Of a stretch of 64,000 nucleotides of DNA, positions 45,150 through 55,480 are shown piece by piece. Location: the NCBI RefSeq assembly GCF_026210795.1, contig NC_089435.1, positions 2,108,001-2,172,000 on the forward strand. The letters are read 5' to 3'. The position numbers and the translations under genes were made by a program. Source of the DNA: Rhizophagus irregularis (taxonomy: Eukaryota; Glomeromycota; Glomeromycetes; Glomerales; Glomeraceae). The notes beneath the pieces are model-generated. The model saw only the letters and a program-made list of their open reading frames with translations. It was not told where the DNA came from and did not search any database. Within the stretch, counting starts at the first letter, position 1. The number at the start of each line of letters is the position of its first letter.

Positions 45150-47450
45150 CCAGTGAGAAGTAGTTGCAAATCTATAGCAACTACACAGATTTCACATATT
45201 TATTACAATATATTTTTCAGATTCTTTTGAACTATTTATTAATTATTTACTTTGATACAAATTTTGTATAATAGTTAAATTTCTTATAAATAATCGGAAA
45301 ATTTATAAATAATTAAATTTATTTAAGTAAGATGATACATTTATTTAAAATAAAAAAAATTTGTCAATGTGAGACGACTGAGACGTCAGAATGGTCGTAC
45401 TATATATGATGATGTAAATCTCCCAAACATAATATCCATTTTCACTAAATTGTTTTGCATTTATTCCTTTACTAAAAAAACCTTTTATTTCAATCTTTCA
45501 TAATTTTGTAATCCCATTCTAAAAACTACATCTCCATATTCTGTACCGGATTTTTTATCACAAAATTTGCTTTCTACTAAACAAAAAAAACACTCATTGT
45601 TGTCACCATTTGAGAAGAAAAAATATTTCGAACTAAAAAAAGAAAACATTATTGAACAATAAAAAGTCAAATTCATATCATTATAAAAAAAAATTCGTCT
45701 TGTTTAAAAACTAGCGATTTATTTGGTTACAGCACGATTTCCCAACAAATGATTTCTCGACAAAACACTTGCCTTTACAAAAGTTTGGCCAGAGGTATAC
45801 AGAGTTATGTACGAACATATGATCAAACGGCCAGCGTTAGGCTGTCTTCGTAAGCGATTTATATAGTTTATATGGCACGATTTCATTTATTATAATTATA
45901 AATTAATAATATTTATAAACTAAAAAAAAACAATTATATAAAAGGGAAAGAATCAAATTTCCTTTCATAAATTTTACATTATGTTTTATCATAAAACAAG
46001 TTCAAAATAAATTATATTTCATATATTTTACATTTTAAAGTCCTAACTCCCCTTTAAACATGAACTCTCGTTTTTCTTATATTTTTAATAATTATTAGTT
46101 ATAGATTTAAATAAATATTTTTTTTATATGATAAATGATTAAAAATTCATAACAAAAATTAAAAGTAGCAGTGCTTATACACAGTGTATCTTAATTTTAT
46201 TGAAACAAGAGGTTATTTAGAAATTTATACTATATTTATCTATATTTACGAATACATTTTGCATTAGCTTATTAAAACCATTATCTCATTAAATATTAAA
46301 TTAGTAAAAAAATTATTTATTTTTTTAATAATAGTTATTCACAGGACCGATATAGCCCCACATCCAATAAGTGATCATGCATTAATTAATAACATCATAA
46401 ATAAGTTTTATTTAACTTTCATTTTTATGCTTTTTTTAATCCACTATTCCACTTTATAAGCTTTATTTAAACTTTTCCTACAAAATATTCATTTACGCCA
46501 TATTTTTTTACTCCACTTTATTATATCAATCATATGTTATTGTTATACCTAATAAAAATATCGGTCTATGCCAAATATAGAATATACATAAGACGCATAG
46601 TCACGTTTTCTTTTTAAATTAGGTTAGAATCAAACGAACGATTCGTTCACTCTAACCAGATATAGAATATAGACATGCATGTGTGATATATTATATTAGA
46701 TATGTTTCAACTTGACAAAAAAATGTCGAATTATACCATATTTCTAAAATAAGCTTAAATTCTCATACCGTACGTACTTCCGCATTTAGATATATTAATG
46801 TGAACGATAACTCTCATTATATATAAATCGAATAGCAAAAAAAAAATCGCGTAGATCAAACTTTATAATCAATCGGACCCAAGTAATTTTAAGCGAATCA
46901 CTGGACCGCACAGTCCGATGTTCCGGACCCAAATTCACATGATTGGACACCGTAAGGTATAACAAGTATTAAACATTTTAGAGCTTTACTACCGTCTACC
47001 TCCCATTTTTTAGGCTGCGCATTAATAATATTATAGAACTTTTATATGAATATTTACGTTATAAATCATTCTTTTTTACACATATTAATGTTTGAGTAAT
47101 CAATAAACTGGACTTTAATTAGCAAAGATCAATTATTAATACTAAGCACTAAATAGAATTAAACTGCGTGGCAATTAACACAAACTTTTTGTCTTTACAA
47201 TATGAAGTTTGTAAATATCCTGCGGCTAACCATATGATATTAAACGTGAGCCATTTTTGTTAGTCAATTAAATTGAATTATATAAAAAAATAATTTTTGG
47301 AATATAATTCGACAGGACATATAAATTATTTTTATCACTTTTGTCACCTAACAGTATAATATTAACAATAATTTTATAAATGTTGCATCAACTAATTTTT
47401 CAAAGACAATTTAATCTTATATTATTCATATTTAAAGAAAAGTTAGAAAC
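45150..47450. other. Intergenic, small inverted repeats only
   Basis: No gene is supported. Noted: an imperfect palindrome at about 46621-46655 (GGTTAGA ... ACGAACGATTCGTT ... TCTAACC) and a patch of CGGACC/GGTCCG-type words at 46875-46930. 46.96-47.45 kb is the duplicated 3' flank shared with 49.58-49.69 kb. Confidence 0.45.
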
Positions 47451-47928
47451 CCACATAAAAGGATACGTCCAGGAATTAGATGATTGATTGACTGTACTTA
47501 CGAACACGATTGGATAAATTCACATTATACAGTCATTTAAAATAACTTGAAGTGACGTCGAGTAATAAATTAATTTACAGAAAATTGTCAAAACATTATT
47601 TAATATTCGTAATCTGTTAATACAAATTAAAAAAGAGCGTCCCGAAAATTTGCTCATAAATAAAAAATTATTCATTGATCATCAGGAGAGGAGATAATTG
47701 AATATTATATTAAGGTCCTCTAATAACTAAAGTGAGTTTGTTTAGAAATAAAAAAAAATTTTTGTTTATGTGTTAATTTTTTCATTACGCTAGTTAATAC
47801 AAGCAGCATGATAAAATAACACATTTCCACCAATTTCTCCAATTATCTTCGTATTTGAAACTTTTTAAATAGAAATAAAATATAAAAGAAATAAATAAAA
47901 AAAAAATAATAATAAACTGTAAACAATA

Positions 47929-49413
47929 TTATCTTATAGCTTGAAATACTTCATATTCTTCCACAAAAAAATTATCACTAGTTCCTCTGATTCGCTTCTC
48001 ATAAGCAGTATTCGAAGATTTACCAATCATTTCAGCTATAAAAAGATCATTAATACCAAATGATGGACCAAAATTATAATAGTATAATATAGCACAACTT
48101 TCATTTTTTACGCGACTTAAAATATTATTTTCAATATTATCATTATTCTTAAAAGAGAATATAAAACTATCTTTAGTGCTGTAAGTTACACCTTCAGATT
48201 CATTAGATTCATCAAGTTCCCATGCAATTGGATTATATCCTCCAAGAATTTCATTACTATCTTTCACTTTAATAATTGTTATGGTATGAGATTGATTATC
48301 ACAGATTTCATGAAATTTTTCAGGTGTAAATCCATCCCGAGATCCACGAAGTAATAATTTAAATTTGTACGCATTTTTTATCTCATCCGTAATTTCTAAT
48401 TTATCAATCCATTTTGAGATTAATTCAGAATGTTGAATTGTAATGATTTCGGAATCAATATTAATTTCTTTAGTAGTCGTACAAGGTTTTGAATCTTTAA
48501 TTGGTTGATTATCAAGATTCAAAAAATATTTTAATAAATCTTCATATAATAATTCCTTTGGTAAAACTTTTCTGTAAGGTAATACTTTGTCAGAAAATTC
48601 TTTAGAAGTTAAATTATGAAATTTAATAAATGGAATACATTGGCGAATATTATTTTTTAAAGTTTTGAAATCTTCTTTTGAAAAATTTGTAATATCAGAA
48701 GGAAGTTCTGGATTTTGAGTAAGTCCCCATTTAAGCACATATTCCCATACTTGAATTTCGCTCATTTGAAGATTATCACTTTGAATAAGTGAGACCAAAA
48801 GTTTTTCCGGAATCGAAGAAAAATTTAGAGAATTGAATATATTATCTGGCTTTTTAGTTATTAAATTAGTACAAAATTTTTGAAGTTCCAAGAAAGAATC
48901 GTTCTTAAAACTCGTTTGATATATCAAATTAAAATTTTGTGCCATCCAATTTGCTTTAGTTTTAACCAAAAAAGATTGTATATAAGTGATTAATTCTTGA
49001 AGCCCAAGTTCATCTCCAGTGACCAATATCTTAATTATATCTGAAGCATCATATTCATTTAAGGAAATTTTTCCACCATAAATATATCTTAAAATAAAAA
49101 ACGTTAATTTAATATTTTATTATATAATCATATATTTTAATTCTTAATTTTCTTACCTTAATACTATTTCAAAAATTTCAGGTAAAATATTTGGTAACTT
49201 TATATGTACCAAATTTTCATCATTATTTTTTTTATTGGTTGTCAAAACTCTTCGTAAATAAGTAGAACGATAATGTAAAATAACCATATGAGCATGAAAT
49301 ATCTTTATATAAGGATCATTACCAACTTCAATAGTAATATCATAATATTCATTATCATTTAAAATTTCAAGTAAATTTTGAGATAATTTCGGCAAAAATT
49401 TATTGTCATCCAT
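47929..49413 (-). CDS. BTB-TLDc protein (subtype B)
   Basis: Exon 1 is 49157-49413, the intron is 49088-49156 (69 bp, donor GTAAGA), and exon 2 is 47929-49087. The frame is 472 codons (471 aa). BTB (EYYDITIEVGNDPYIKIFHA, YIYGGKISLNEYDASDIIKI), BACK-like (NLQMSEIQVWEYVLKWGLTQ) and TLDc (LLLRGSRDGFTPEKFHEICD, EILGGYNPIAWE, SFIFSF, YEVFQAI) are complete. RAH of the other copies is HAH here. The variable TLDc loop reads FGINDLFIAEMIGKSSNTAY. Its 3' flank is duplicated at 49.6-50.58 kb next to a relic, indicating tandem duplication. Confidence 0.92.
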
Positions 49414-49471
49414 GATTTATAAATTAAAAGAAGAGAAAGAAGTTAACTATAATCTTGTTGTACGATTGACT

Positions 49472-49501
49472 TTATATAATTGGTGCTGTAGCTTGTTGAT
49501 C
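49472..49501 (-). promoter_or_regulatory. BTB-TLDc core promoter, subtype B variant
   Basis: GATCAACAAGCTACAG on the minus strand (49486-49501) with a TTATATAAAG box (about 49470-49479), roughly 60 nt upstream of the ATG at 49413. Confidence 0.5.
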
Positions 49502-49760
49502 TCATGTGATGCTGGAATTGCTGGATACATGTATTTTGTGTTACTTGTGTGACAAAATTGAAATTAGTCGTTTAGCTCGGCAATCAAATTTAGTATTAAC
49601 CATTTTTAGAGCTTTGCTAGCATTTTTTGGGCTGCGCATTAGAATATTACGTTATAAATCATTCTTTTTTACACACATTAATGTTTGAGACATAAAAGGA
49701 TACGTCCAGGAATTAGGTGATTGATTGCACTTACGAACACGATCGGATAAATTCTCATTA

Positions 49761-50192
49761 CCGTATTTTGCGGTGGGCGTCCTTACTCCTTAGTATAGTA
49801 GGGGTGTACAATATTAACGTACAAACTGGCCCGAGTTTATGTGATAGCGTTAACGTTAACTCCGGCCAGTTCGTACATTAATATCATACACCACACTGTG
49901 TGGATTCCTTAATGTACAGTAGTGGTGGTGTACATTATTAATGTACGAACTGGCCAAAGTTAACGTTAACGCTATCACGTGCAAGGGCATGACTCCTAAA
50001 CTCGGGCCAGTTTGTACGTTAATATTGTACACCCTCACTGTACGTTAAGGAACCTCCCCACTGTGTATTAAGGAATCCCATTTTACGGTTAGTAAGCACC
50101 CCGAAAATAAGCACCCCGGCCAGAATTATGGAGATTTTGGCCAGAATTATACGGTATTAAATGCAAAAAAGGTTATATACCGCAAAATACGG
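49761..50192. mobile_element. Tc1/mariner-type MITE containing a large foldback
   Basis: Perfect inverted ends CCGTATTTTGCGGT/ACCGCAAAATACGG are flanked by TA on both sides. The paralogous flank at about 47527-47540 (ACATTATACAG) is the empty site and shows the duplication is TA. Inside, 49801-50035 is a long palindrome. The arms share GGGTGTACAATATTAACGTA, AACTGGCCCGAGTTTA and GATAGCGTTAACGTTAAC, with a 20-nt insertion in the right arm. No coding capacity. Confidence 0.88.
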
Positions 50193-50581
50193 TATATGGT
50201 TCATTTAAAACAACTTGTGACGTCGAGTAATAAATTAATTTACAGAAAATTGCAAAACATTATTTGATATTCGTAATTTGTTAATTACAAAATATAGAGA
50301 ACGTCACGAAAATTCGCTCATAAAAATATAAAAAATTATTTATTGTTCTTCAAGAGATAATTGAATTTATATAATTAAGATCCTCTAACAACTAAAGTGG
50401 GTTTGCTTGGAAATAAAAAAAATTCTGGTTATGTGTTAATTTTTTCATTACACTAGTTAATATAACCAGCATGATAAAATAACACATTTTCACCAATTCT
50501 CCAATTATTTTCGTGTTTGAAACTTTTTAAATATAAAAAATAATAAACTGTAAACGACATTCACCAACATTTCTGGTTATA

Positions 50582-50703
50582 GATAAATGATGGACCAAAT
50601 TATAATAGTACAACCTTCATATTTTTCTATCATAATATTCATTGTCATTTAAAATTTCAAGTAAATTTCGATAAAAGTTTATTATCATTCCAGCCTGTTG
50701 ATC
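50582..50703 (-). pseudogene. BTB-TLDc relic with huge internal deletion
   Basis: Plus-strand GATGGACCAAATTATAATAG matches the TLDc part of the gene at 47.9 kb. About 30 bp further, CATAATATTCATTGTCATTT and AAATTTCAAGTAAATTT match its first exon. The CTGTTGATC promoter remnant follows at 50695-50703. About 1.2 kb of gene between these parts is missing. Its 3' flank at 49.69-50.58 kb is intact apart from the MITE. Confidence 0.8.
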
Positions 50704-51026
50704 ATCACGTACATATTAAAATTGCAGCCAAAAACACCAGATAAAGTGTGTTATTTGTGAAAAATTCTACTAAATCAAATATTAATATATATATTTACAA
50801 AATTAATAATTTATTCAAGAAGATATCCTTAAGTTTAATATATAATTAATTTGGTAAATAATATTGTATATTTAAATTTTACAATATCATCAATTAGAAG
50901 TATCATGTTTGCAACCTTCTCGAAAAGGTTTCATTCATACAGATTCAGAAGTTATTCCTGACAAATACAGTATATTTAAGTTAAATACACACAAAAAGAT
51001 ATAACACTTCTTTCTTCAATACACTA

Positions 51027-51090
51027 TAAATAAGGAGAACGATAATATAAAATAATCGTATAACACGAAATAACTTTATTTAAGAGATAT
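51027..51090 (-). pseudogene. Second BTB exon-1 relic
   Basis: Plus-strand AAATAAGGAGAACGATAATA, AAATAATCGTATAACACGAA and ATAACTTTATTTAAG align with AAATAAGTAGAACGATAATG, AAATAACCATATGAGCATGA and ATATCTTTATATAAG of exon 1 in the gene at 49.2 kb. It is heavily mutated, and only this piece is visible. Confidence 0.6.
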
Positions 51091-51171
51091 ATCGAGTCAA
51101 GTAAAAATTCAACTAGTTTTAATCAACTAAAATAACAAAAAAATTAATTATTCATGTTTATCGTTTGTTAA

Positions 51172-51332
51172 TGTTGTGCCCCAAATCTCAATATGCCCCA
51201 AATTGACGATAATCATCGATGATTACTATATGTGAAAGGTAATGCTTTGAAAATTCTTAAGGCATTATAAAGATGGGCCGATAATTTAGGCCGATCGTTG
51301 ATTTGGGGCAATCGTCAACTTGGGGCACAACA
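51172..51332. mobile_element. MITE with TTAA-flanked inverted repeats
   Basis: TGTTGTGCCCCAA and TTGGGGCACAACA are perfect 13-bp inverted ends, each flanked by TTAA (51168-51171, 51333-51336). Subterminal CCCCAAATTGACGAT and ATCGTCAACTTGGGG words extend the symmetry. 161 bp, non-coding. TTAA targets suggest a piggyBac-type or similar source, but the internal TA leaves this open. Confidence 0.8.
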
Positions 51333-51612
51333 TTAATTTTGTTTATCGAAATCATCGAAATCATTAATTTCATCAAAATGATGGTAATTTACCAAACATT
51401 ATGCCAATATATTGTAAATCATAAATTTTTAAATTTTTCGGTATTATATTTTATACGAAAATATAAATTCCTTTTCTAGCGAAAACTATATTTATTAGAG
51501 TATTACATATGCAAAAAAGTGAGAACGACGTATATCTTTCGTAATATATAAACAAAACGCAAAAAAGGATAAATTAAGTAATGATCGGCGTGATGTCGAT
51601 CTGTTTACATAC

Positions 51613-51621
51613 GGTCAACAA
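51613..51621 (+). promoter_or_regulatory. GGTCAACAA element upstream of the zf-GRF gene
   Basis: CGGTCAACAAACTCGG lies about 130 nt upstream of the ATG at 51746 and resembles the GATCAACAA element of the BTB and kinase genes. A TATATATATTTA stretch lies at 51719-51730. Confidence 0.3.
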
Positions 51622-51745
51622 ACTCGGACTCCAGAATTATTTTTTTTTACTTCTTCCTATTTACAACTAAATTTTTTTTTTTCAAAATATTTTGAACAAA
51701 TACTTTTTTAAAAAAGTCTATATATATATTTATTTAAATTTCAAT

Positions 51746-52561
51746 ATGTCATCGGGAAGAAGTAATAAGTCATATTATATTCATTATTATAATCATAGGG
51801 AAGACCCGAATATTCCATTTCCAAATATTGTTTACCCAAATCCTCCACCACCACCATTAATTAATAAATATTGTGATTGTAGAATTATGAGTATTAGAAA
51901 ACAAGTAAAATCTGGAAGAAATATGGGAAGATTATTTTATAGTTGTAGTAAATTTGGAACATCCATGCATGATGATAGATGTAATTTCTTTTGTTGGGAG
52001 GAACCAAGAATTATTAAAACTCCACTTAAATATTCGAAAAGAAAAAGATCTTTAAATAATCCTTTTTCTAAAAAATCAAAAGAAGATAATTATTCTAATA
52101 CAGAAATTACATCATCCCAACATTTATCAACGCAAACACTTCCTCAATTACGTAAAGAAAATAATACTCATACCACACCATTACGACCTTTACCGACGCA
52201 AACTACTCTTACTCAAATATTTAATTCTAGCAAATCTAATCGAAATTATGAAATTTCATCTACACCTATTTTGGTTGATAAAAAAGTTGATCAAGTACAA
52301 CAAAGTAATGAAAGAATACAAGATATTGATAATGATACTTGTAATTATGTTAAATCTTTGGAAAAGAAACTTGAAGAGATTAAAGGGGAATTGGATAAAA
52401 CAAAATTGGAATATAATGAATTGGAGAATTCAAATAAAATTCTAAAAAGGAAATTACGAGATGAAGAAGAGAGAAATGAATCTTTGATTAAATCGAACAA
52501 GAGATTGAGAAAGGATTTAGATGAAAACAAAAAAAATATTAAGAGTTATACAAAAGGATAA
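51746..52561 (+). CDS. zf-GRF domain protein with C-terminal coiled coil
   Basis: The ATG at 51746 is the first in-frame ATG; the model is 271 aa in a single exon. Residues 43-86 match the GRF zinc finger: CDC (43-45), GRNMGRLFYSC (58-67), C79 and NFFCWEE (80-86), with the GR-F-Y-C and FF-W core of the family. GRF fingers bind single-stranded DNA or RNA in APE2, TOP3A and NEIL3. The short Pro stretch before it (NPPPPPL) and the basic segment after it (KYSKRKRSL, a possible nuclear signal) are disordered. About residues 205-268 form a charged coiled coil (KKLEEIKGELDKTKLEYNEL...). Role inferred: nucleic-acid-binding adaptor. Many stand-alone GRF proteins occur near mobile DNA in Rhizophagus-like genomes, but no partner is seen here. 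Confidence 0.85.
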   Translation: MSSGRSNKSYYIHYYNHREDPNIPFPNIVYPNPPPPPLINKYCDCRIMSIRKQVKSGRNMGRLFYSCSKFGTSMHDDRCNFFCWEEPRIIKTPLKYSKRKRSLNNPFSKKSKEDNYSNTEITSSQHLSTQTLPQLRKENNTHTTPLRPLPTQTTLTQIFNSSKSNRNYEISSTPILVDKKVDQVQQSNERIQDIDNDTCNYVKSLEKKLEEIKGELDKTKLEYNELENSNKILKRKLRDEEERNESLIKSNKRLRKDLDENKKNIKSYTKG

Positions 52562-53549
52562 ATAATAATTATATCTTTGTGTTTTCGTTTTATTAGTAAA
52601 ATAAGTTTGATATAGCAGTATATATATTTTGGTATTACAAGTAGGAAGTAGTATTTATTTTATTTATTTACTTTTAACATTGTAATCTCTTATTATTTTG
52701 ATTGCCTCGGTCAATAATAAAAATTGATCTACATTTGATAATTTTAATTTCCGTAATTTACTAACCTTAATGTCGTTTGTGGTGTTAAAAATGAATTACG
52801 CGCGTTAAAATTTTAATTATAAAAAATAGTACGTACGAATATAAGTTTATAATTCAATTTTATTCTGCCAAAAAATAGACTGTTCTTTGATTTTCTTTTT
52901 TTTAAACGGAATAAGCCTAGAAGTTACAATTTTTTTCGATAAAATTGGCACTAAATGATTATAATGTTGACATAAATTGCAGGTAAATGAAACATATTTC
53001 CAGAAGTCCAATTGGCGGAATACGAGTTTATAAACATTATTTTCGTCAACCATTATTTATTGAAAAAAAAACATGAAAAAAAAGTGGCAATAACAACTTA
53101 ATTTATGTTAAGAAAAAATAACATAATCAATTAATCAATAATTCTAAACAAATTATTAATATTTATTTTTAACGCTTAATGGAATAAATTCTAAAAAATT
53201 TAGCATTTTCATTTATAATAATAATAAACTTAAATTAGATTAAGACGTGATAGTAATACAAGTGCAAATCTACATGCTTTTTTCAATTTTTAAATAAAAT
53301 CAAAGAAATTTAAATTGTTTTGGTACTGTATAATAAAAAATCATACGTCCCAAGCGTGACATGAAAAAAAATGTGACTAAAATTAAGTGCGGATAGATAG
53401 TGCGTGACGAGTAGGATTTTGCTACTAAAAAAATTTACGGAGCCGGTGATGAAATTCACGTGATATTTCGCGGGAAAATCCTGAATATTTACATTCTTAT
53501 GTTGAGCGTCATTAGTACCATAATTTCACGTATACTTCGTATATTTTGC
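52562..53549. other. Intergenic, nothing recognised
   Basis: AT-rich sequence. A 68-codon minus-strand frame at 52847-53053 is not supported by any recognisable feature. Confidence 0.4.
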
Positions 53550-53895
53550 AAGCAATACGTAAATTTTTTTATTAAAAAAAACAAGGTTTAAATAAATATC
53601 AACACAAAATATATGTAAATAATAAATAAATAAATAAAATCATAGCCCTAACATTTGATTCATTTTTGGAATAAGTAAAAAATTTCTTAAAAGAATATTA
53701 GCTTATTAGCAACTTAACTTAGTTAATAGTCGAATTTTATTTCACCATAAAATAAATGAATCGAATTTCCTTAGTAAGTATTCTGAAATTCTGTATCCTG
53801 AATATTATCAGAAATAGTTCCATTTACTGAATTTGAAGCAGCATTATAGGCGTTATTATTATCTGTATATCCTTGAGAAGTAGGTTGGATTGTAG
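53550..53895 (-). pseudogene. Truncated relic of the N/Q-rich gene (3' end plus flank)
   Basis: The plus strand shares GCAATACGTAAATTTTTTT, CTGAAATTCTGTATCCTGAA and GCATTATAGGCGTTATTATT with the 3' flank and C-terminal coding part of the gene at 62999-63538. The match ends abruptly near 53895. Confidence 0.75.
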
Positions 53896-54110
53896 TAAGA
53901 TGTCCCTCAAAGTGGTCATACTATAATTCCTTATTAATCCCATTGGTTAATAGTTTAAGGCCTTTACGGACCGCAGTAAATTTAAAACAAATTTTTTATT
54001 AAATATAATACTGCGCCCCAAAATTAATAATTTCACTAGGTATCAAAAGTGTAGATCAAGCGTAGATCATCATTATATTTTTTTTATTAATAACTGCTGT
54101 ATATAGTGAA

Positions 54111-54412
54111 TGGTTTTGGTACGAAATCTCGAAAATCATTTGAGCGACTGATACAAGACCGACAACAAAATCTCGACAATTCAATATCTTGACAAGTCAA
54201 AATCCTGACAAGTCAAAATCCCGACAAAATTATAACACACTTAAACTAAATATTACATATTGCAGAAATTATTTTATTAGAACACACATCACAAAATTGT
54301 CGATATAATGACTTGTCGGGATTTTGGATTGCCGAGATTTTGGATTGTCGAGATTTTGTTGTCGATCTTGTGTTAGTCGTGCAAGTGACTGTCGAGATTT
54401 TGATCGGATACC
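54111..54412. mobile_element. MITE with about 100-bp inverted repeats
   Basis: The two arms (54111-54225 and 54300-54412) share GACAACAAAATCTCGACAAT and TTGTCGAGATTTTGTTGTCG in opposite orientation, plus further AAATCCCGACAAGTC/GACTTGTCGGGATTT words. Flanks ATAGTGAA (54103-54110) and ATAGTGGA (54413-54420) look like an 8-bp target duplication with one mismatch. Probably hAT-type. Confidence 0.75.
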
Positions 54413-54579
54413 ATAGTGGAATTACTTAATATTATTAAACTGCCCATAACTAAGCTGTTAAATTTAATAAAGATAATAATTCTGTTAGTTCGACTGTTGA
54501 CTGGTCAAATATTATCCATCATCATAATGCCAGAAAATTGTTGGTGTTTACCTTTTTTTTTTATTTCGTTACAAAGAAT

Positions 54580-55480
54580 AGTAATACATATGCCAAAACT
54601 AAAACATAACAAAATCTATTCTTTTAAACAGTCATTCACCATATTGACAAACCCACCCTCTGATAATAGAAAAAAAAGAGGTGAACTACAACTAATGAAC
54701 GAGATCATAGCTATAAATCAGATGATGACGAAAAAAACTAACGGGTATAAGATGAATCAAAATCAATAAATCGTAGCCAAGGAATATTATGTAAAAAATT
54801 ATTAGATTCCCAACGAATCAAAGGTGAGATTAGAGTTTGGAATCGATTAAGGTTAATCGATTAATTAATCGACTAAGACGGTTAATCGATTAAGGTATCT
54901 CAAAAATTGGTTAATCGATTAAAATTATCAACCCATAATTCTGGTCAAATTATCTAATGCGGCCCAGAGCTGTGAATTTTTGGTCACGTGTTCTCTGAAC
55001 TTGGAAGAATTTGTATTAATTTTTTAATGATAATAATAATAAATAAGACTTTCCTATAACTAAATGTATGATCAAAAACAATTTGGTGCAATCTGCGGTC
55101 AAAAAAAAAATTTTTTAATATTTTAATATTAATCGATTATTAATCGATTAAGGTTTTTTTGGTCGGTTCCAACCTCTAGGTGAGATAAAGGATATGATGG
55201 TGTATTATGCGGCAAATAATAATATATCAGATATGAAAGGAAATCATTTGTGTGTCTGTTATGGACTTTGTCGGACATTTGTGATCTTTAAACGATCTTT
55301 TGTTAATGTTATTAATGACTTTCCATTATTTGAAGAGGTCACAAGAAATCTTCCAGACATGTTTGTGTACGACACTGAAAAAATTGCAAAGGAAGAGTAG
55401 CATGATGCGCATTTGATGCGACGTACGCGAAATGTGGAGTTCGAATATGAACTATGTAAAAGCAAGAAAACGAGGTAATC
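54580..55480 (+). pseudogene. Broken gene of unknown family, split by a hAT-type MITE
   Basis: Before the MITE, one frame reads KSINRSQGILCKKLLDSQRI and KGEI. Directly after it, the same protein resumes as KDMMVYYAANNNISDMKGNH and LCVCYGLCRTFVIFKRSF up to a TAG at 55398-55400, beyond which the frame stays open for about 25 more codons. Further upstream, coding-like text (SFKQSFTILTNPPSDNRKKR) lies in another frame. With the MITE and one duplicated 8-mer ignored, the join is in frame. It may be part of a transposase or a host gene; I do not recognise it. Confidence 0.55.
54831..55178. mobile_element. hAT-type MITE
   Basis: 348 bp, with a perfect 8-bp target duplication GGTGAGAT (54823-54830, 55179-55186), terminal TAGAGTTTGGAATCG and, on the other strand, TAGAGGTTGGAACCG. 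Subterminal arrays of TTAATCGATTAA words lie at both ends. It interrupts a coding-like sequence. Confidence 0.88.

Noticed and set aside
49801-50035. Palindrome read as a Rho-independent terminator or bidirectional promoter
   Set aside because: It lies inside a defined MITE absent from the paralogous flank, so a transposon origin explains it.
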